NCBI GenBank assembly: GCA_002408125.1
Contig: DHQO01000023.1
Location: 186,001 to 250,000, forward strand
Direction: 5' to 3'
Source: Hyphomonadaceae bacterium UBA5336
GTDB taxonomy: Bacteria; Pseudomonadota; Alphaproteobacteria; Caulobacterales; Hyphomonadaceae
DNA: 64,000 nucleotides
The translations under genes and the position numbers were made by a program. Positions 16,022 through 24,633 of the stretch are shown piece after piece; position 1 is the stretch's first letter; each line of letters starts with the position of its first letter. The notes beneath the pieces were generated by a model that saw nothing but the letters and a program-made list of their open reading frames with translations, searched no databases and was not told the origin of the DNA.

Positions 16022-18649
16022 TCAGTGGTTTCCAAAGCGGTAGGTGAGGGTGGCGCCGAAAGTGCGCGGCGGGCCGGGAACCAGTGTGTAGACACCGGCA
16101 TTGATGGGCGTACCGGCTACTGCTGTGCGCGATGGGCCGGAGGACTGGATCGAGGTCAGGAAGTCCTCGTCAAAGGCATTCTTGATCCAGAAGCGCGCGC
16201 TCCAGCGTTCGGAGAACGGGCTGAGCCCGAAGGAGGCGTTGACGAGCGTGCGCGCTTCATCGCCGGTCTCTTCATAGTTCGCTTCGGTGTAGAAGACGTC
16301 GCCCCGATAGCTGGCATTGACATTGAAGTCGAAATTCATGTCGCCAAACACCGGCTGCTCATATTCGAAGCCGTATGAAGCCGAATGCTCGGGCAGGCCG
16401 ACCGGGCGGTTGCCGGAATTGTCGCCGACGACATTGCCGCCGAAGATCACCGGGAAATCCTTGAACTCGGCATCGGTATAGGCATAGTTCAGGAAGGCGC
16501 CGAAATTGTCCGTCGGCTTCCAGCGCAGTTCGACCTCAAGACCATCGGCGACCAGAGAGGCGGCATTGCGAACGCCGACCAGCGGCTTGGTGCTGGGATT
16601 GTCGTCATGGTCATAGCCGGACTGGATTTGCACATTCTTGGTTTCGTTGTGATAGATCGCCGTGTTGAACGTGATCCCCAGATCCGGCCATTGCGATTTG
16701 AAGCCGATTTCAGTGGATTTGATTTCCTCAGGTTCGTACGGTTCCGAACCGGTCGCGATATCTTCCGGCGTGCTGCCGAAGGCCCCGCTCTTATAGCCTT
16801 GGGAATAGGTGGCGTAGAGCAGCATGTCGCTGCTCGGCCGGTATTTCAATCCGATCTTCGGATCGACGGATTCCCAGGTTTCAGATGCTTGGGTCAGCGG
16901 TACACAGCGCGTGCCGACCGGGCAGAGATCCGCCCCGTTCACCAGGGCCGGATTGGGCGCGAAGCCGGGAAAGGCGAACACGCCGGGCAGGTTGGAATAG
17001 TCAATGGTGGACGAGATATCCAGCGGTGAGATGAGCACCGGATTGCCGTTCGACAGCACCGTCACGCCGACCACGGCGCGGTTCAAAAGTTCGAACTCGA
17101 AATCCTTCTCGTCATAGCTGTAGCGCAGGCCGAAGGTCGCGCTCAGCTTGTCGGTCAGATTGAGCGTTTGCTGGGTGTAGACGCCATAGGACGTGGTCTC
17201 GTTTCTGGCGTAGGAATAGCGCGCATTGTCGAGGCCGAACTGGTCGTCATACTGGTTGCGGGTCGCCTCCTCGGTGAAAACGATGGCGCCGAACACCCAG
17301 GAGAGCCGGTCATTGAATGTGAAGACGCCGCCCTCACTGGAGAGGAAGCGGACTTCCAGGGAGTACTGGTCGGCTTCGTCCTGGCGCTGGGGCTCGTGCG
17401 AGGCATTGGAATCCAGGCCAAGTGCTTCAGCAGCGCTCAGGCCGCCAAAAAAGCCGAGTGGGGTCGTATCGTCGAGCGTAACGCAACGCGGCGTGCCGAG
17501 CACGTCCGGATTACCCGGCGCATTGAGCATCACATTGGCCCGTGCGATGAAGCTGGTGGAATTGGCCAGGCACGGCGAGGCGTCGAAGTCCGAATGCTGG
17601 TTGGTCCAGAAATGGCGCCAGCCGAAAATCGTCGTCATGTTGAAGGCATCGAAATCGCCATTGCCGGTGATGTTGATGCCGTAGACGTCGCGATCCTGTG
17701 TGCCGTCGAGATTCTGCAGCGACTCGTGGATATCTGAGATCACCTTTCCGGTGGGGTTCACCATCGGATCGGTTGAGGTAGGGTCCCACCAGGCGACCTG
17801 CTGGACCTGCGGGCCGGGCAGGCTGACATCAGCGGTGGTCAGCGTGCGGGTGGAATAGCCGGGGCCGACAGTGCGGTCCTGCTGGTAGTCGCCGCGGAAC
17901 ACCACGTCGATCTGGTCATTGACGATGGCTTTCAGGGCACCGCGCGCGGCGTAGGAGTCGATTGTGCCGAGATCGTTACCGGTGAGCAGGTTGTCGACAA
18001 AGCCATCGCGCTTGCGCCGGCTGAAGGCGAAATTGCCGAACAGGCTGTCTTCCACCAGCGCGCCATTCAGCGTGAATCGCTGGTTGAACATGTTGTAATT
18101 GCCGACATCTATTGCCACGGACGCCCGGAAATCCTCGTCCGGCGTCTTGGTGATATAGTTGACCACACCGCCAACCGCGTTGCGGCCGTAAAGTGTGCCC
18201 TGCGGGCCTTTCAGCACCTCGACCCGTTCCAGATCAAACAGGTCGATAGTGGTGCCGCCGGGGCGTGCCACATAGACCCCGTCAATATAGACCGCGATCG
18301 AATCCTCGGTGCCGATATCCAGCGAGGATGATCGCGTACCGCGAATATTGTACTGCGGGACGGTCTGCAGGATCCCGCCGGACTGAAAGCCCGGAATGTT
18401 GATAGCTAGGTCGCGGACATCGACGATATCGCGCCGGACCATCATCTCATTATCGAGTGCCTGGACGGTCAGCGCCGTATCCTGGGCGCTCTCCTCGCGG
18501 AACTGCGCCGTGACCACGACGGTATCGAGTTTGCGGTGTGTGTCCTCTGCATCGCTGTCTTGTGCGATGGCGGTTCCCGGCAAGGCCACGCACCCCAGCG
18601 CGGTCGTGGAAACCAGTGCATAAAGGCGCGCTTTCCCAAAGCTCTTCAT
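16022..18649 (-). CDS. TonB-dependent receptor of the aromatic cluster
   Basis: The full-length receptor has 875 residues. It shows a signal peptide ending around GTAIAQ (residues 24-29), a TonB-box region with TVVVTAQFREESAQD, and a plug domain with LKGPQGTLYGRNAVGGVVNY (near residue 150). A large beta-barrel ends in TFGATLTYRFGNH. The style is that of sphingomonad or caulobacter receptors for small hydrophobic or aromatic ligands rather than siderophores. It heads the minus-strand operon with the monooxygenase, SDR and ABM genes. A candidate MarR site lies 71 bases upstream. The ligand is unknown. Confidence 0.92.
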   Translation of the reverse strand: MKSFGKARLYALVSTTALGCVALPGTAIAQDSDAEDTHRKLDTVVVTAQFREESAQDTALTVQALDNEMMVRRDIVDVRDLAINIPGFQSGGILQTVPQYNIRGTRSSSLDIGTEDSIAVYIDGVYVARPGGTTIDLFDLERVEVLKGPQGTLYGRNAVGGVVNYITKTPDEDFRASVAIDVGNYNMFNQRFTLNGALVEDSLFGNFAFSRRKRDGFVDNLLTGNDLGTIDSYAARGALKAIVNDQIDVVFRGDYQQDRTVGPGYSTRTLTTADVSLPGPQVQQVAWWDPTSTDPMVNPTGKVISDIHESLQNLDGTQDRDVYGINITGNGDFDAFNMTTIFGWRHFWTNQHSDFDASPCLANSTSFIARANVMLNAPGNPDVLGTPRCVTLDDTTPLGFFGGLSAAEALGLDSNASHEPQRQDEADQYSLEVRFLSSEGGVFTFNDRLSWVFGAIVFTEEATRNQYDDQFGLDNARYSYARNETTSYGVYTQQTLNLTDKLSATFGLRYSYDEKDFEFELLNRAVVGVTVLSNGNPVLISPLDISSTIDYSNLPGVFAFPGFAPNPALVNGADLCPVGTRCVPLTQASETWESVDPKIGLKYRPSSDMLLYATYSQGYKSGAFGSTPEDIATGSEPYEPEEIKSTEIGFKSQWPDLGITFNTAIYHNETKNVQIQSGYDHDDNPSTKPLVGVRNAASLVADGLEVELRWKPTDNFGAFLNYAYTDAEFKDFPVIFGGNVVGDNSGNRPVGLPEHSASYGFEYEQPVFGDMNFDFNVNASYRGDVFYTEANYEETGDEARTLVNASFGLSPFSERWSARFWIKNAFDEDFLTSIQSSGPSRTAVAGTPINAGVYTLVPGPPRTFGATLTYRFGNH

Positions 18650-18719
18650 GCGTCATTCCTCCCTAGATATCTGTCGATTATGGCCGCTTTGCCGGTCTGC
18701 GCCGGTTGCGAGCTAATTA

Positions 18720-18736
18720 TTCGATAGCCAACCTAA
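18720..18736 (+). promoter_or_regulatory. Putative operator of the aromatic-cluster MarR regulator, copy 1
   Basis: TTCGATAGCCAACCTAA resembles the minus-strand site at 20382-20398 (TTCGGTAGGCAACCGAT) and the site at 28899-28915 (TTCGGTAGACTAACGAA). The shared core is TTCGrTAGnCwAAC. It lies in the region upstream of the TonB receptor start at 18649. The assignment to the neighbouring MarR protein is inference. Confidence 0.5.
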
Positions 18737-18909
18737 TGAAAATTGCAGGAGCTGTCAAAGCAATTTCGAAAGCCGTATCGCAGCAGGCGCAATCTGTAGT
18801 CGCGGCGGGGGAATCCGTCTGTTTCAGACAGAGTTGCACGCGACCGCTATGCGGTAGAAACCCGGTAGGTGGACGTGATGAACCGTTTGAAGGCCGCCTT
18901 GTGAGGGGA

Positions 18910-19452
18910 TCAGCCCAGCGAGCCGAGCGCGCGGTCATAATCGGCGCCAAGGGATGTCTTCATGCGCTGAAGGACATCGCGGAAAATCTCCGCTTCTTCC
19001 TCCGACACGTCCGAAAGCGCGATGTCCTGCACTTCCACGGCGAAGGTCAGAAGCGTGTTTTTCAGCTCTACGCCCGCCGGGGTGAGCCTGATCCGAACCA
19101 GACGGCGGTCGGTCGTGTCGCGCTCGCGCGAAATCAGGCCGCGACGCTCCAGGTCGCCGAGCGCCTGATTGGTTGTCGGGCCCTTGATCCCCAGAAGCTC
19201 GGAGAGCTCGCGCGGCGTGGCGCCGTCATTCTCCCACAGCGCCCGTAGATAGAACCACATATTCGTTGTGATTCCGTAGGTGCTGATCCTTTGCTCAAGG
19301 CAGCGCGTGAAGGTGCGGTGCATGTCACGCATAAGCACAGCAAGGCTCTCATTCTGGCTGAAGCTGGGTGACCTGCCACGGCGCGTCCCGCCATTCGAGC
19401 GAGACGATTTCCTGTCCGCCGGAGCGGGCTTTCTTGCACTCTCGGATTTCAT
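18910..19452 (-). CDS. MarR-family transcriptional regulator
   Basis: The 180-residue protein has a basic, Ser/Arg-rich extension of about 35 residues before the winged helix. The core shows ITTNMWFYLRALWENDGATP, then RELSELLGIKGPTTNQALGD (recognition helix) and LERRGLISRERDTTDRRLVR (wing), as in MarR proteins. These bind palindromic DNA as dimers and release it on binding phenolic or CoA ligands. It sits between two catabolic transcription units that share a 17-bp motif and is the only regulator in the aromatic cluster. Confidence 0.9.
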   Translation of the reverse strand: MKSESARKPAPADRKSSRSNGGTRRGRSPSFSQNESLAVLMRDMHRTFTRCLEQRISTYGITTNMWFYLRALWENDGATPRELSELLGIKGPTTNQALGDLERRGLISRERDTTDRRLVRIRLTPAGVELKNTLLTFAVEVQDIALSDVSEEEAEIFRDVLQRMKTSLGADYDRALGSLG

Positions 19453-19504
19453 CCCTTGAGATCAGTCCTTTCACTAGGCGCGCATTGATGCGGTGTCCGC
19501 CGTA

Positions 19505-20329
19505 TCAGCTGCGCAACTTTCCGTGGCCCCAGCTGTTCAGGGTCCGCTCTTCGTGAGGCCACACGCCCGTTGCCCGGTCCCTATCACAAACTTCAAGTTC
19601 GGCGGACATTTCAATCCAATTCTGCTCAGGATCCTGAATCATGCAAAACAAATTGTTACCGGGCCCGTGGCGTCCGGGCCCCCAGATCAGGGGAATCCTG
19701 TAGCTGGCAAAGCGATCCGACCAGTCACGAATATCGTTCCATCCGGTGGTCTCATAGCAATGGTGATCCAGGCGTGCTCGGTCCGCACGGAAGATCGCGA
19801 AACAGTGATGTTCGCTGTCCGCGCGCAGGAAAGCCGAGGTCAGATCGCCAGCATCTGTATACACTTCGTCTGACATCACATAGCCGAGCGTGTCAGCATA
19901 GAATTCAATCATCTGGTCAACATTGGTCGTCGCGACCACCAGGTGCTGCAGGCGCGCTCCGGGGGAGTCGATAGCGTCCGGCGCGTCCGGTTTCAGGCCG
20001 AATTCCATATGGTTCCCATCTGGGTCGGCCACAGCAAAGGCGATGTCGAGCAGGGGTGAGCTAGCCGGCCGAATTGCGCCCTTGGCTTCCGCGCGCGCCT
20101 GCAACTTCGCAAATTCAGCCTCGTCACTGGTGGCATAAGCGCCGAAGGATAGTGAGTTCGGCATGCCCCTGGCGAAGAGCAGGGCCCGGCCTGGCCCGCT
20201 GGCCTGCCAGTAAGCTCCGGTCTGGCTCACCTCCATGTCCAGGGCTTCGCCATAGAAGCGGGCGAGCATCTCGGGATCTGCCGAGTTCAGGCAGATATGA
20301 TCGAGGTGGGTGTTGAGCAGTTTTGTCAT
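19505..20329 (-). CDS. Extradiol ring-cleavage dioxygenase (type I, VOC fold)
   Basis: The start at 20329 (MTKLLNTHLDH) has GGAG about 10 bases upstream. The longer frame to 20425 would begin across the operator. The 274-residue protein has two VOC modules. In the C-terminal catalytic module the expected iron ligands are present: H129 (RLQH), H189 (RLDH) and E240 (NWIE). Spacing matches catechol 2,3-dioxygenase/BphC-like enzymes. It cleaves a catechol next to its hydroxyls. It is transcribed divergently from the FAD hydroxylase gene, with a shared candidate MarR site between. Confidence 0.85.
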   Translation of the reverse strand: MTKLLNTHLDHICLNSADPEMLARFYGEALDMEVSQTGAYWQASGPGRALLFARGMPNSLSFGAYATSDEAEFAKLQARAEAKGAIRPASSPLLDIAFAVADPDGNHMEFGLKPDAPDAIDSPGARLQHLVVATTNVDQMIEFYADTLGYVMSDEVYTDAGDLTSAFLRADSEHHCFAIFRADRARLDHHCYETTGWNDIRDWSDRFASYRIPLIWGPGRHGPGNNLFCMIQDPEQNWIEMSAELEVCDRDRATGVWPHEERTLNSWGHGKLRS

Positions 20330-20381
20330 CGTCTGGGCTCCGCAAGGGATTGTTTGGCAGGGGTCATGGGGGCAATGATAA

Positions 20382-20398
20382 ATCGGTTGCCTACCGAA
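20382..20398 (-). promoter_or_regulatory. Putative operator of the aromatic-cluster MarR regulator, copy 2
   Basis: On the minus strand this reads TTCGGTAGGCAACCGAT, an imperfect inverted repeat similar to sites at 18720 and 28899. It sits between the divergent extradiol dioxygenase gene and the FAD hydroxylase operon, 12 bases before the small leader frame at 20411. Confidence 0.55.
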
Positions 20399-20410
20399 TG
20401 AAAGTGTCTT

Positions 20411-20518
20411 ATGCCCTTTCTGCAAGAGCTTTTGCGAAAAGCCAAAGACGATCCCGAGGATAGTATGACATCCAGTCCTTCAGATCAGACGCGCGGGATA
20501 CTGGGCGCCGCGTCATGA
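20411..20518 (+). CDS. Candidate 35-residue leader or coupling peptide
   Basis: An ATG at 20411 opens a 35-codon frame (starting MPFLQELLRKAKDD) that ends in TGA at 20516-20518, overlapping the ATG of the hydroxylase at 20515 (ATGA). The hydroxylase has no convincing RBS of its own, which suggests translational coupling. A second in-frame ATG at 20465 has CGAGGA 4 bases upstream. The peptide is hydrophilic, with no known motif. It could also be a chance frame in the 5' leader. Confidence 0.35.
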   Translation: MPFLQELLRKAKDDPEDSMTSSPSDQTRGILGAAS

Positions 20519-22170
20519 GTGTTGCTGCAGATGCGGATATTGTCATCGTGGGGGCAGGCCCCGCGGGCCTTACACTGGCAAACCTGCTGGCATCCATGGG
20601 CGTGGGCGTGATCCTGTTCGAGCGCAATCCGGGAACGGTCAACGAGCCGCGCGCTGTCTCCATCGATGACGAATCCCTGCGCACCTTGCAGTCCGTCGGA
20701 CTGGTCGACACGCTGAGGCCGCACCTTCTCATGGGATATGGCTCACGCTACCAGGCGCCGAACGGGGACATGTTCGCCTTTGTCGATCCCGATACGCGTG
20801 AATACGGTTTTCCCCGGCGGTCAGGTTTCAGCCAGGTTTTCCTGGAAACGACGCTGGCCAGGGGCGTTCAGCGTTTCCCTTGTGCGTCGCTGCGCTTCGA
20901 ACATGACGTCACCGCGATAAGTCAGAGCGCGAGTGGCGTTCAGGTCGACGGCACCACGAGTGATGGCAGGCCTTTCCGGGCGCGCGCGTCTTATCTGATT
21001 GGCTGTGATGGCGCCAAGAGCACGATCCGCTCTCTGCTGGACATCCAGCTGGAGGGAGCGACTTACCGGGAAAAATGGCTGATCATCGACATCGCCGGAA
21101 CGAGGGACCGCTACCGTCACACCCAGGTCTTCTGCGATCCGCGCCGTCCCGGAATCACGCTGCCCGGCCCGGAAGGTTCGCGCCGGTTCGAATTCAAGCT
21201 GATGCCTGGTGAGCGCGAGGAGGATGTCCTTCAGGACGAGTTCGTTCGCAAGCTGATGGCGCGTGTCGGCCCCGACCGCGATGCTGTCATCAAGCGAAAG
21301 ACAGTCTATACCTTTCATGCGCGTATGGCGAAGAAGTGGCGCGAGGGGCGCATCTTCCTCGCCGGCGATGCCGCGCACCTGACCCCGCCTTTTGCCGGGC
21401 AGGGGATGAATTCCGGTTTGCGGGATGTCCACAACCTGGCCTGGAAGCTGGCGGCGGTGCTCTCCGGGCGCATCGGGCCGGGCCTGCTCGATACCTACCA
21501 GCAGGAGCGCCCCAAGCATGCCTGGGAGCTGATCCAGATGGCGGTGCGCATGGGCTGGGTGATGATGCCATCATCGGGCTTTTCGGCCTTCTTCACGCGC
21601 ATGTTCTTTCGGACGGTTGGCCTGATTCCGTCGATGAAATCGTATTTTGCCCAGATGCGCTACAAGCCCCGCCCGCGCCTGGAGGAGGGGTTCTTTCTGC
21701 CCGATGGGCTGAGCAGCTTCCGCACGCGCACCGGGCGGCTCTTGCCGCAGCCCATTGTGACGACTTCGGACCAGAAGGATGTGTTCCTGGATGAGTATTT
21801 CGGGCACAATTTCGTGCTGCTGATCTACAGCCCGCATCCGGAAGAGCTGCACTCCAGGCTCTCGGCGGAATGTCTGCGGCACCTGAAGGTGAAGATCGTC
21901 CACGTCCTGCCATCCGACACCAATTTCACCGAAGAAAATCCCGGAACGACAGTCGTGCGCGATGCCTATGGCAGCCTCGGCAACTTCTTCAATGGTGCAA
22001 TCGACAGGATCGTGCTGGTGCGCCCGGATCGCTATGTGGCCGCCGTCTTTTCGATCGAGGAGGCGGCTGACACGCTCGCTAAGTTCGACAAGATGCTGGC
22101 CGATTGCGGCGCCCAGGTGCGTGCTGAGATCTTCCCGGCCGACCGGGACGAGTTGGAGGCGGCGCTATGA
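20515..22170 (+). CDS. FAD-dependent aromatic hydroxylase (group A, MhpA-like)
   Basis: The 551-residue protein has all three group A flavoprotein motifs: GAGPAG (residues 13-18), the DG motif in GCDGAKSTIR (near 164), and the GD motif in GDAAHLTPPFAGQGMN (near 284). It also has the thioredoxin-like C-terminal domain (from about residue 420) seen in MhpA and phenol hydroxylase relatives. Members insert one oxygen into a phenolic ring using NAD(P)H, often preparing a catechol for extradiol cleavage. Its neighbour on the other strand is an extradiol dioxygenase. Its stop overlaps the next gene (ATGA). Confidence 0.88.
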   Translation: MSVAADADIVIVGAGPAGLTLANLLASMGVGVILFERNPGTVNEPRAVSIDDESLRTLQSVGLVDTLRPHLLMGYGSRYQAPNGDMFAFVDPDTREYGFPRRSGFSQVFLETTLARGVQRFPCASLRFEHDVTAISQSASGVQVDGTTSDGRPFRARASYLIGCDGAKSTIRSLLDIQLEGATYREKWLIIDIAGTRDRYRHTQVFCDPRRPGITLPGPEGSRRFEFKLMPGEREEDVLQDEFVRKLMARVGPDRDAVIKRKTVYTFHARMAKKWREGRIFLAGDAAHLTPPFAGQGMNSGLRDVHNLAWKLAAVLSGRIGPGLLDTYQQERPKHAWELIQMAVRMGWVMMPSSGFSAFFTRMFFRTVGLIPSMKSYFAQMRYKPRPRLEEGFFLPDGLSSFRTRTGRLLPQPIVTTSDQKDVFLDEYFGHNFVLLIYSPHPEELHSRLSAECLRHLKVKIVHVLPSDTNFTEENPGTTVVRDAYGSLGNFFNGAIDRIVLVRPDRYVAAVFSIEEAADTLAKFDKMLADCGAQVRAEIFPADRDELEAAL

Positions 22171-23435
22171 TGCAGACAAGCGCTCGCCTGCACTACCCTT
22201 ATCTCGTTATAGGGGCAGGCCCGGCCGGCGGGCGGGCGGCAAAGACCCTGGCCGGTCTGGCAGCGCCGGGGGCGGTCGCCCTTCTCGGGGAGGAGTCCTG
22301 GCCGCCCTATGAGCGCCCACCCCTGTCGAAGGGCCAGCTGTTCAGCCCGGAGGATCCGGGCCTGCCCACACTGTATGACCGGGCGGGGCTGGAAGCCGAC
22401 GGCGTGCACTGCCTGTTCGGGGACAGGGCTGTCGGGGTTGACCCTCACGCCCAGCAGGTTGTGACGGCTGCCGGCGGACAGATTGGCTATGATCGCCTGC
22501 TATTGTGCACCGGCGCGTCGGCGAGAACACTGCCTTTCGGGGCGCCTGGCGATGTGCTCACATTACGCACCTATGAGGACTCTCTGGCGATCCGCGCACG
22601 GCTGGTCGGCGCTGGATCGGTGATTGTCGTTGGAGGCGGGTTCATTGGCCTCGAAGTGGCCGCCAGCGCACGCGGGCTCGGCCTGAATGTGCATGTCGTG
22701 GAAGCTGCGAACAGGTTGATGCAGCGCGCCGTTCCGCCAGTCGTTTCGCTCTGCTTTGCGCGGAAGTTCGTGAAGGAGGGGGTGGCATTCACGATGAAGA
22801 CGCCCGTGGAGGATATTCGCCGGGTTGGAACCGGCCATCGCATCCTGCTGCGAGACGGCACGAAACTGGATGCAGACCTGATTGTCGCCGGTATCGGCGC
22901 CCAGCCGAACACCGCACTGGCGGAGATGGCCGGGCTCGAAGTCGATGGCGGCATCCTGGTCGATGGCGACGGACGAACATCGAACCGATACATCTTCGCG
23001 GCCGGCGATGTCGCGGTGTTCCCGCATGAGACGTTCGGCCTGCGGCGCAGGCTGGAGGCCTGGGAACCTGCCCTCGACCAGGCCGAGCGCGTGGCGCACG
23101 TGATGGCCGGGGTGGATGCACCTGCCATCCCTTCGCCATGGGTGTGGAGCAACCAGTTCGACTGGAACCTGCAAATGGCCGGGTTCGGAGACCTTGCCGA
23201 CCGGGAAATCGTGCGTGGAGCGCCGGAGGGGGACAGTTTCACCGTGTTCCATATCCGCGGCGCGCAGCTGGTCGGCGCGGTCAGCGTGAATGCCGGGCGC
23301 GACATGACACTGGTGCGCCGCCATCTCGGCGAAGACCTCAGTGAGGCCCAGCTCGTGGCACTGCCCGACACGACCAATCAACTCAGGAAGGTGTTGCGCG
23401 GGCAGATCGAGCTGCAGGGCGCGGCCACCGGCTAG
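22167..23435 (+). CDS. Ferredoxin reductase-like FAD/NAD(P)H oxidoreductase
   Basis: The 422-residue protein has the two-dinucleotide-fold layout of putidaredoxin/rhodocoxin reductases: GAGPAGGRAA (near residue 17) for FAD, GGGFIGLEVA (near 155) for NAD(P)H, and FAAGDVAVFP (near 275) of the second FAD site. The C-terminal reductase domain starts around residue 320. It normally reduces a small redox protein. No [2Fe-2S] ferredoxin is encoded here, but a flavodoxin is found two genes downstream. It overlaps the hydroxylase stop by 4 bases. Confidence 0.87.
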   Translation: MMQTSARLHYPYLVIGAGPAGGRAAKTLAGLAAPGAVALLGEESWPPYERPPLSKGQLFSPEDPGLPTLYDRAGLEADGVHCLFGDRAVGVDPHAQQVVTAAGGQIGYDRLLLCTGASARTLPFGAPGDVLTLRTYEDSLAIRARLVGAGSVIVVGGGFIGLEVAASARGLGLNVHVVEAANRLMQRAVPPVVSLCFARKFVKEGVAFTMKTPVEDIRRVGTGHRILLRDGTKLDADLIVAGIGAQPNTALAEMAGLEVDGGILVDGDGRTSNRYIFAAGDVAVFPHETFGLRRRLEAWEPALDQAERVAHVMAGVDAPAIPSPWVWSNQFDWNLQMAGFGDLADREIVRGAPEGDSFTVFHIRGAQLVGAVSVNAGRDMTLVRRHLGEDLSEAQLVALPDTTNQLRKVLRGQIELQGAATG

Positions 23436-23452
23436 AACCAAGGGAGACGAAG

Positions 23453-24139
23453 ATGGGCGAGACACTGCAACTGGATTTGGCCGGAGCGAAGGTCCCGGTC
23501 TATGTCGCTGGCGGAGAGGGACGACCCGGCCTGATCGTGCTCCAGGAAATCTTCGGCGTGAACGCCAATATTCGCGCCATCACCGATAGCTGGGCAGCGG
23601 CTGGCTATCGCGCGGCGGCGCCCGATGTCTATCACCAGACCTCCGCTGGCCCCGGCGTTGAGCTCGACCCCGGCAGTGTCGAAGACCGGCCACGCGCGAT
23701 GGCGCTGTCGAAGGAACTCGACTTCGACAGGACCATGGGCGAATGCGCCGCGCTGGCAGACTGGTTGCGTGGCGAGACCGGAAAGGCCGGTTGTGTCGGT
23801 TACTGTCTCGGCGGGCGGCTCGCCGTGATGGCCTGGCGCACCGGCGTGGTGGATGCGGCAGCGAGCTATTATGGCGTCGGCATCGACAGCCTGATCGAAG
23901 GCGGTCCGGATACGCCGTTGATGCTGCATGTGGCCGAGCAGGACCATCTCTGCCCGCCCGAAGCCCAGGAAAAAATATTCGCGTCGGCCGATGCCTTTCC
24001 CCAAGTAGAGGCTTTTCGCTACGATGGCTGTGGCCATGCCTTCGCACGGGAAAAAGGCGAGCACTACAATCCAGCCGCTGCGGAGACAGCGGGCCGCCGC
24101 ACCGCCGAGTTCATGCGCCGTCATTTGATGCCGAGCTAG
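23453..24139 (+). CDS. Dienelactone hydrolase-family protein
   Basis: An alpha/beta hydrolase of 228 residues with the dienelactone-hydrolase triad: C118 in GYCLGG, D164 in AEQDHLCP and H195 in GCGHAF. E32 in LQEIFG fits the extra acidic residue conserved in the family. Such enzymes open lactones or enol-esters formed during aromatic degradation. RBS: AAGGGAGACGAAG just before the ATG. Next comes the flavodoxin gene, 11 bases after the stop. Confidence 0.88.
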   Translation: MGETLQLDLAGAKVPVYVAGGEGRPGLIVLQEIFGVNANIRAITDSWAAAGYRAAAPDVYHQTSAGPGVELDPGSVEDRPRAMALSKELDFDRTMGECAALADWLRGETGKAGCVGYCLGGRLAVMAWRTGVVDAAASYYGVGIDSLIEGGPDTPLMLHVAEQDHLCPPEAQEKIFASADAFPQVEAFRYDGCGHAFAREKGEHYNPAAAETAGRRTAEFMRRHLMPS

Positions 24140-24150
24140 GAGGACGAGGC

Positions 24151-24633
24151 ATGGATGCAAAGACGCTGACAATCCTGACCGCTACGATGAGCGGTACATC
24201 CGAGATGGTGGCCTTTGAGCTTGAACCTGCCACCCGGGGGCATGGCCTCAAGGCCCGGATCCTGAAGGCCGGCCAGGCAACACCTGCCGGACTGGCAGAG
24301 CAGAAGCTCCTTCTGGTCTGCACATCGACCTATGGCACGGGCGAAGTGCCCGATGAGGCCAAGGCTCTGGTTGCAGACCTGGACGCCCAGCGCCCGTCGC
24401 TGGAGGGATTGCGCTATGGCGTGGTCGCCTTGGGCGACATGAAGTATCCGGCCACTTTCTGCGGTGGCGGGAAGACCTTTGATGCCTTGTTGACGGAACT
24501 CGGCGCTACGCGGATCGGCGCGATCTGCGAGATTGACGCGTCCACGGGCGTCTATCCGGAGGAAGTGGCCGAGGAATGGTTCGAAGACTGGGTGCCCGCA
24601 CTGCTTGAAGCCGCTGCGGAGAGTGCCGGATGA
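24151..24633 (+). CDS. Flavodoxin-family protein
   Basis: The start at 24151 is set by AGGAGGACGAGG just upstream. A longer frame from 23743 would run through the hydrolase gene. The 160-residue protein has the flavodoxin FMN phosphate loop (TATMSGTSE, residues 10-18), STYGTGEVPDEA near 55 and ALGDMKYPATFCGGG near 92, which pack against the isoalloxazine ring. It should carry electrons, plausibly from the reductase at 22167. No obvious acceptor enzyme is encoded next to it. Its stop overlaps the next start by 4 bases. Confidence 0.8.
   Translation: MDAKTLTILTATMSGTSEMVAFELEPATRGHGLKARILKAGQATPAGLAEQKLLLVCTSTYGTGEVPDEAKALVADLDAQRPSLEGLRYGVVALGDMKYPATFCGGGKTFDALLTELGATRIGAICEIDASTGVYPEEVAEEWFEDWVPALLEAAAESAG

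Noticed and set aside
18848..18872. CGGTAG direct repeat as a fourth MarR site
   Set aside because: It matches the 17-bp motif only in the left half, so I did not count it.
20330..20425. Longer start for the extradiol dioxygenase at 20425
   Set aside because: It overlaps the candidate MarR operator, and its extra 32 residues look non-coding. The ATG at 20329 has a fitting RBS.
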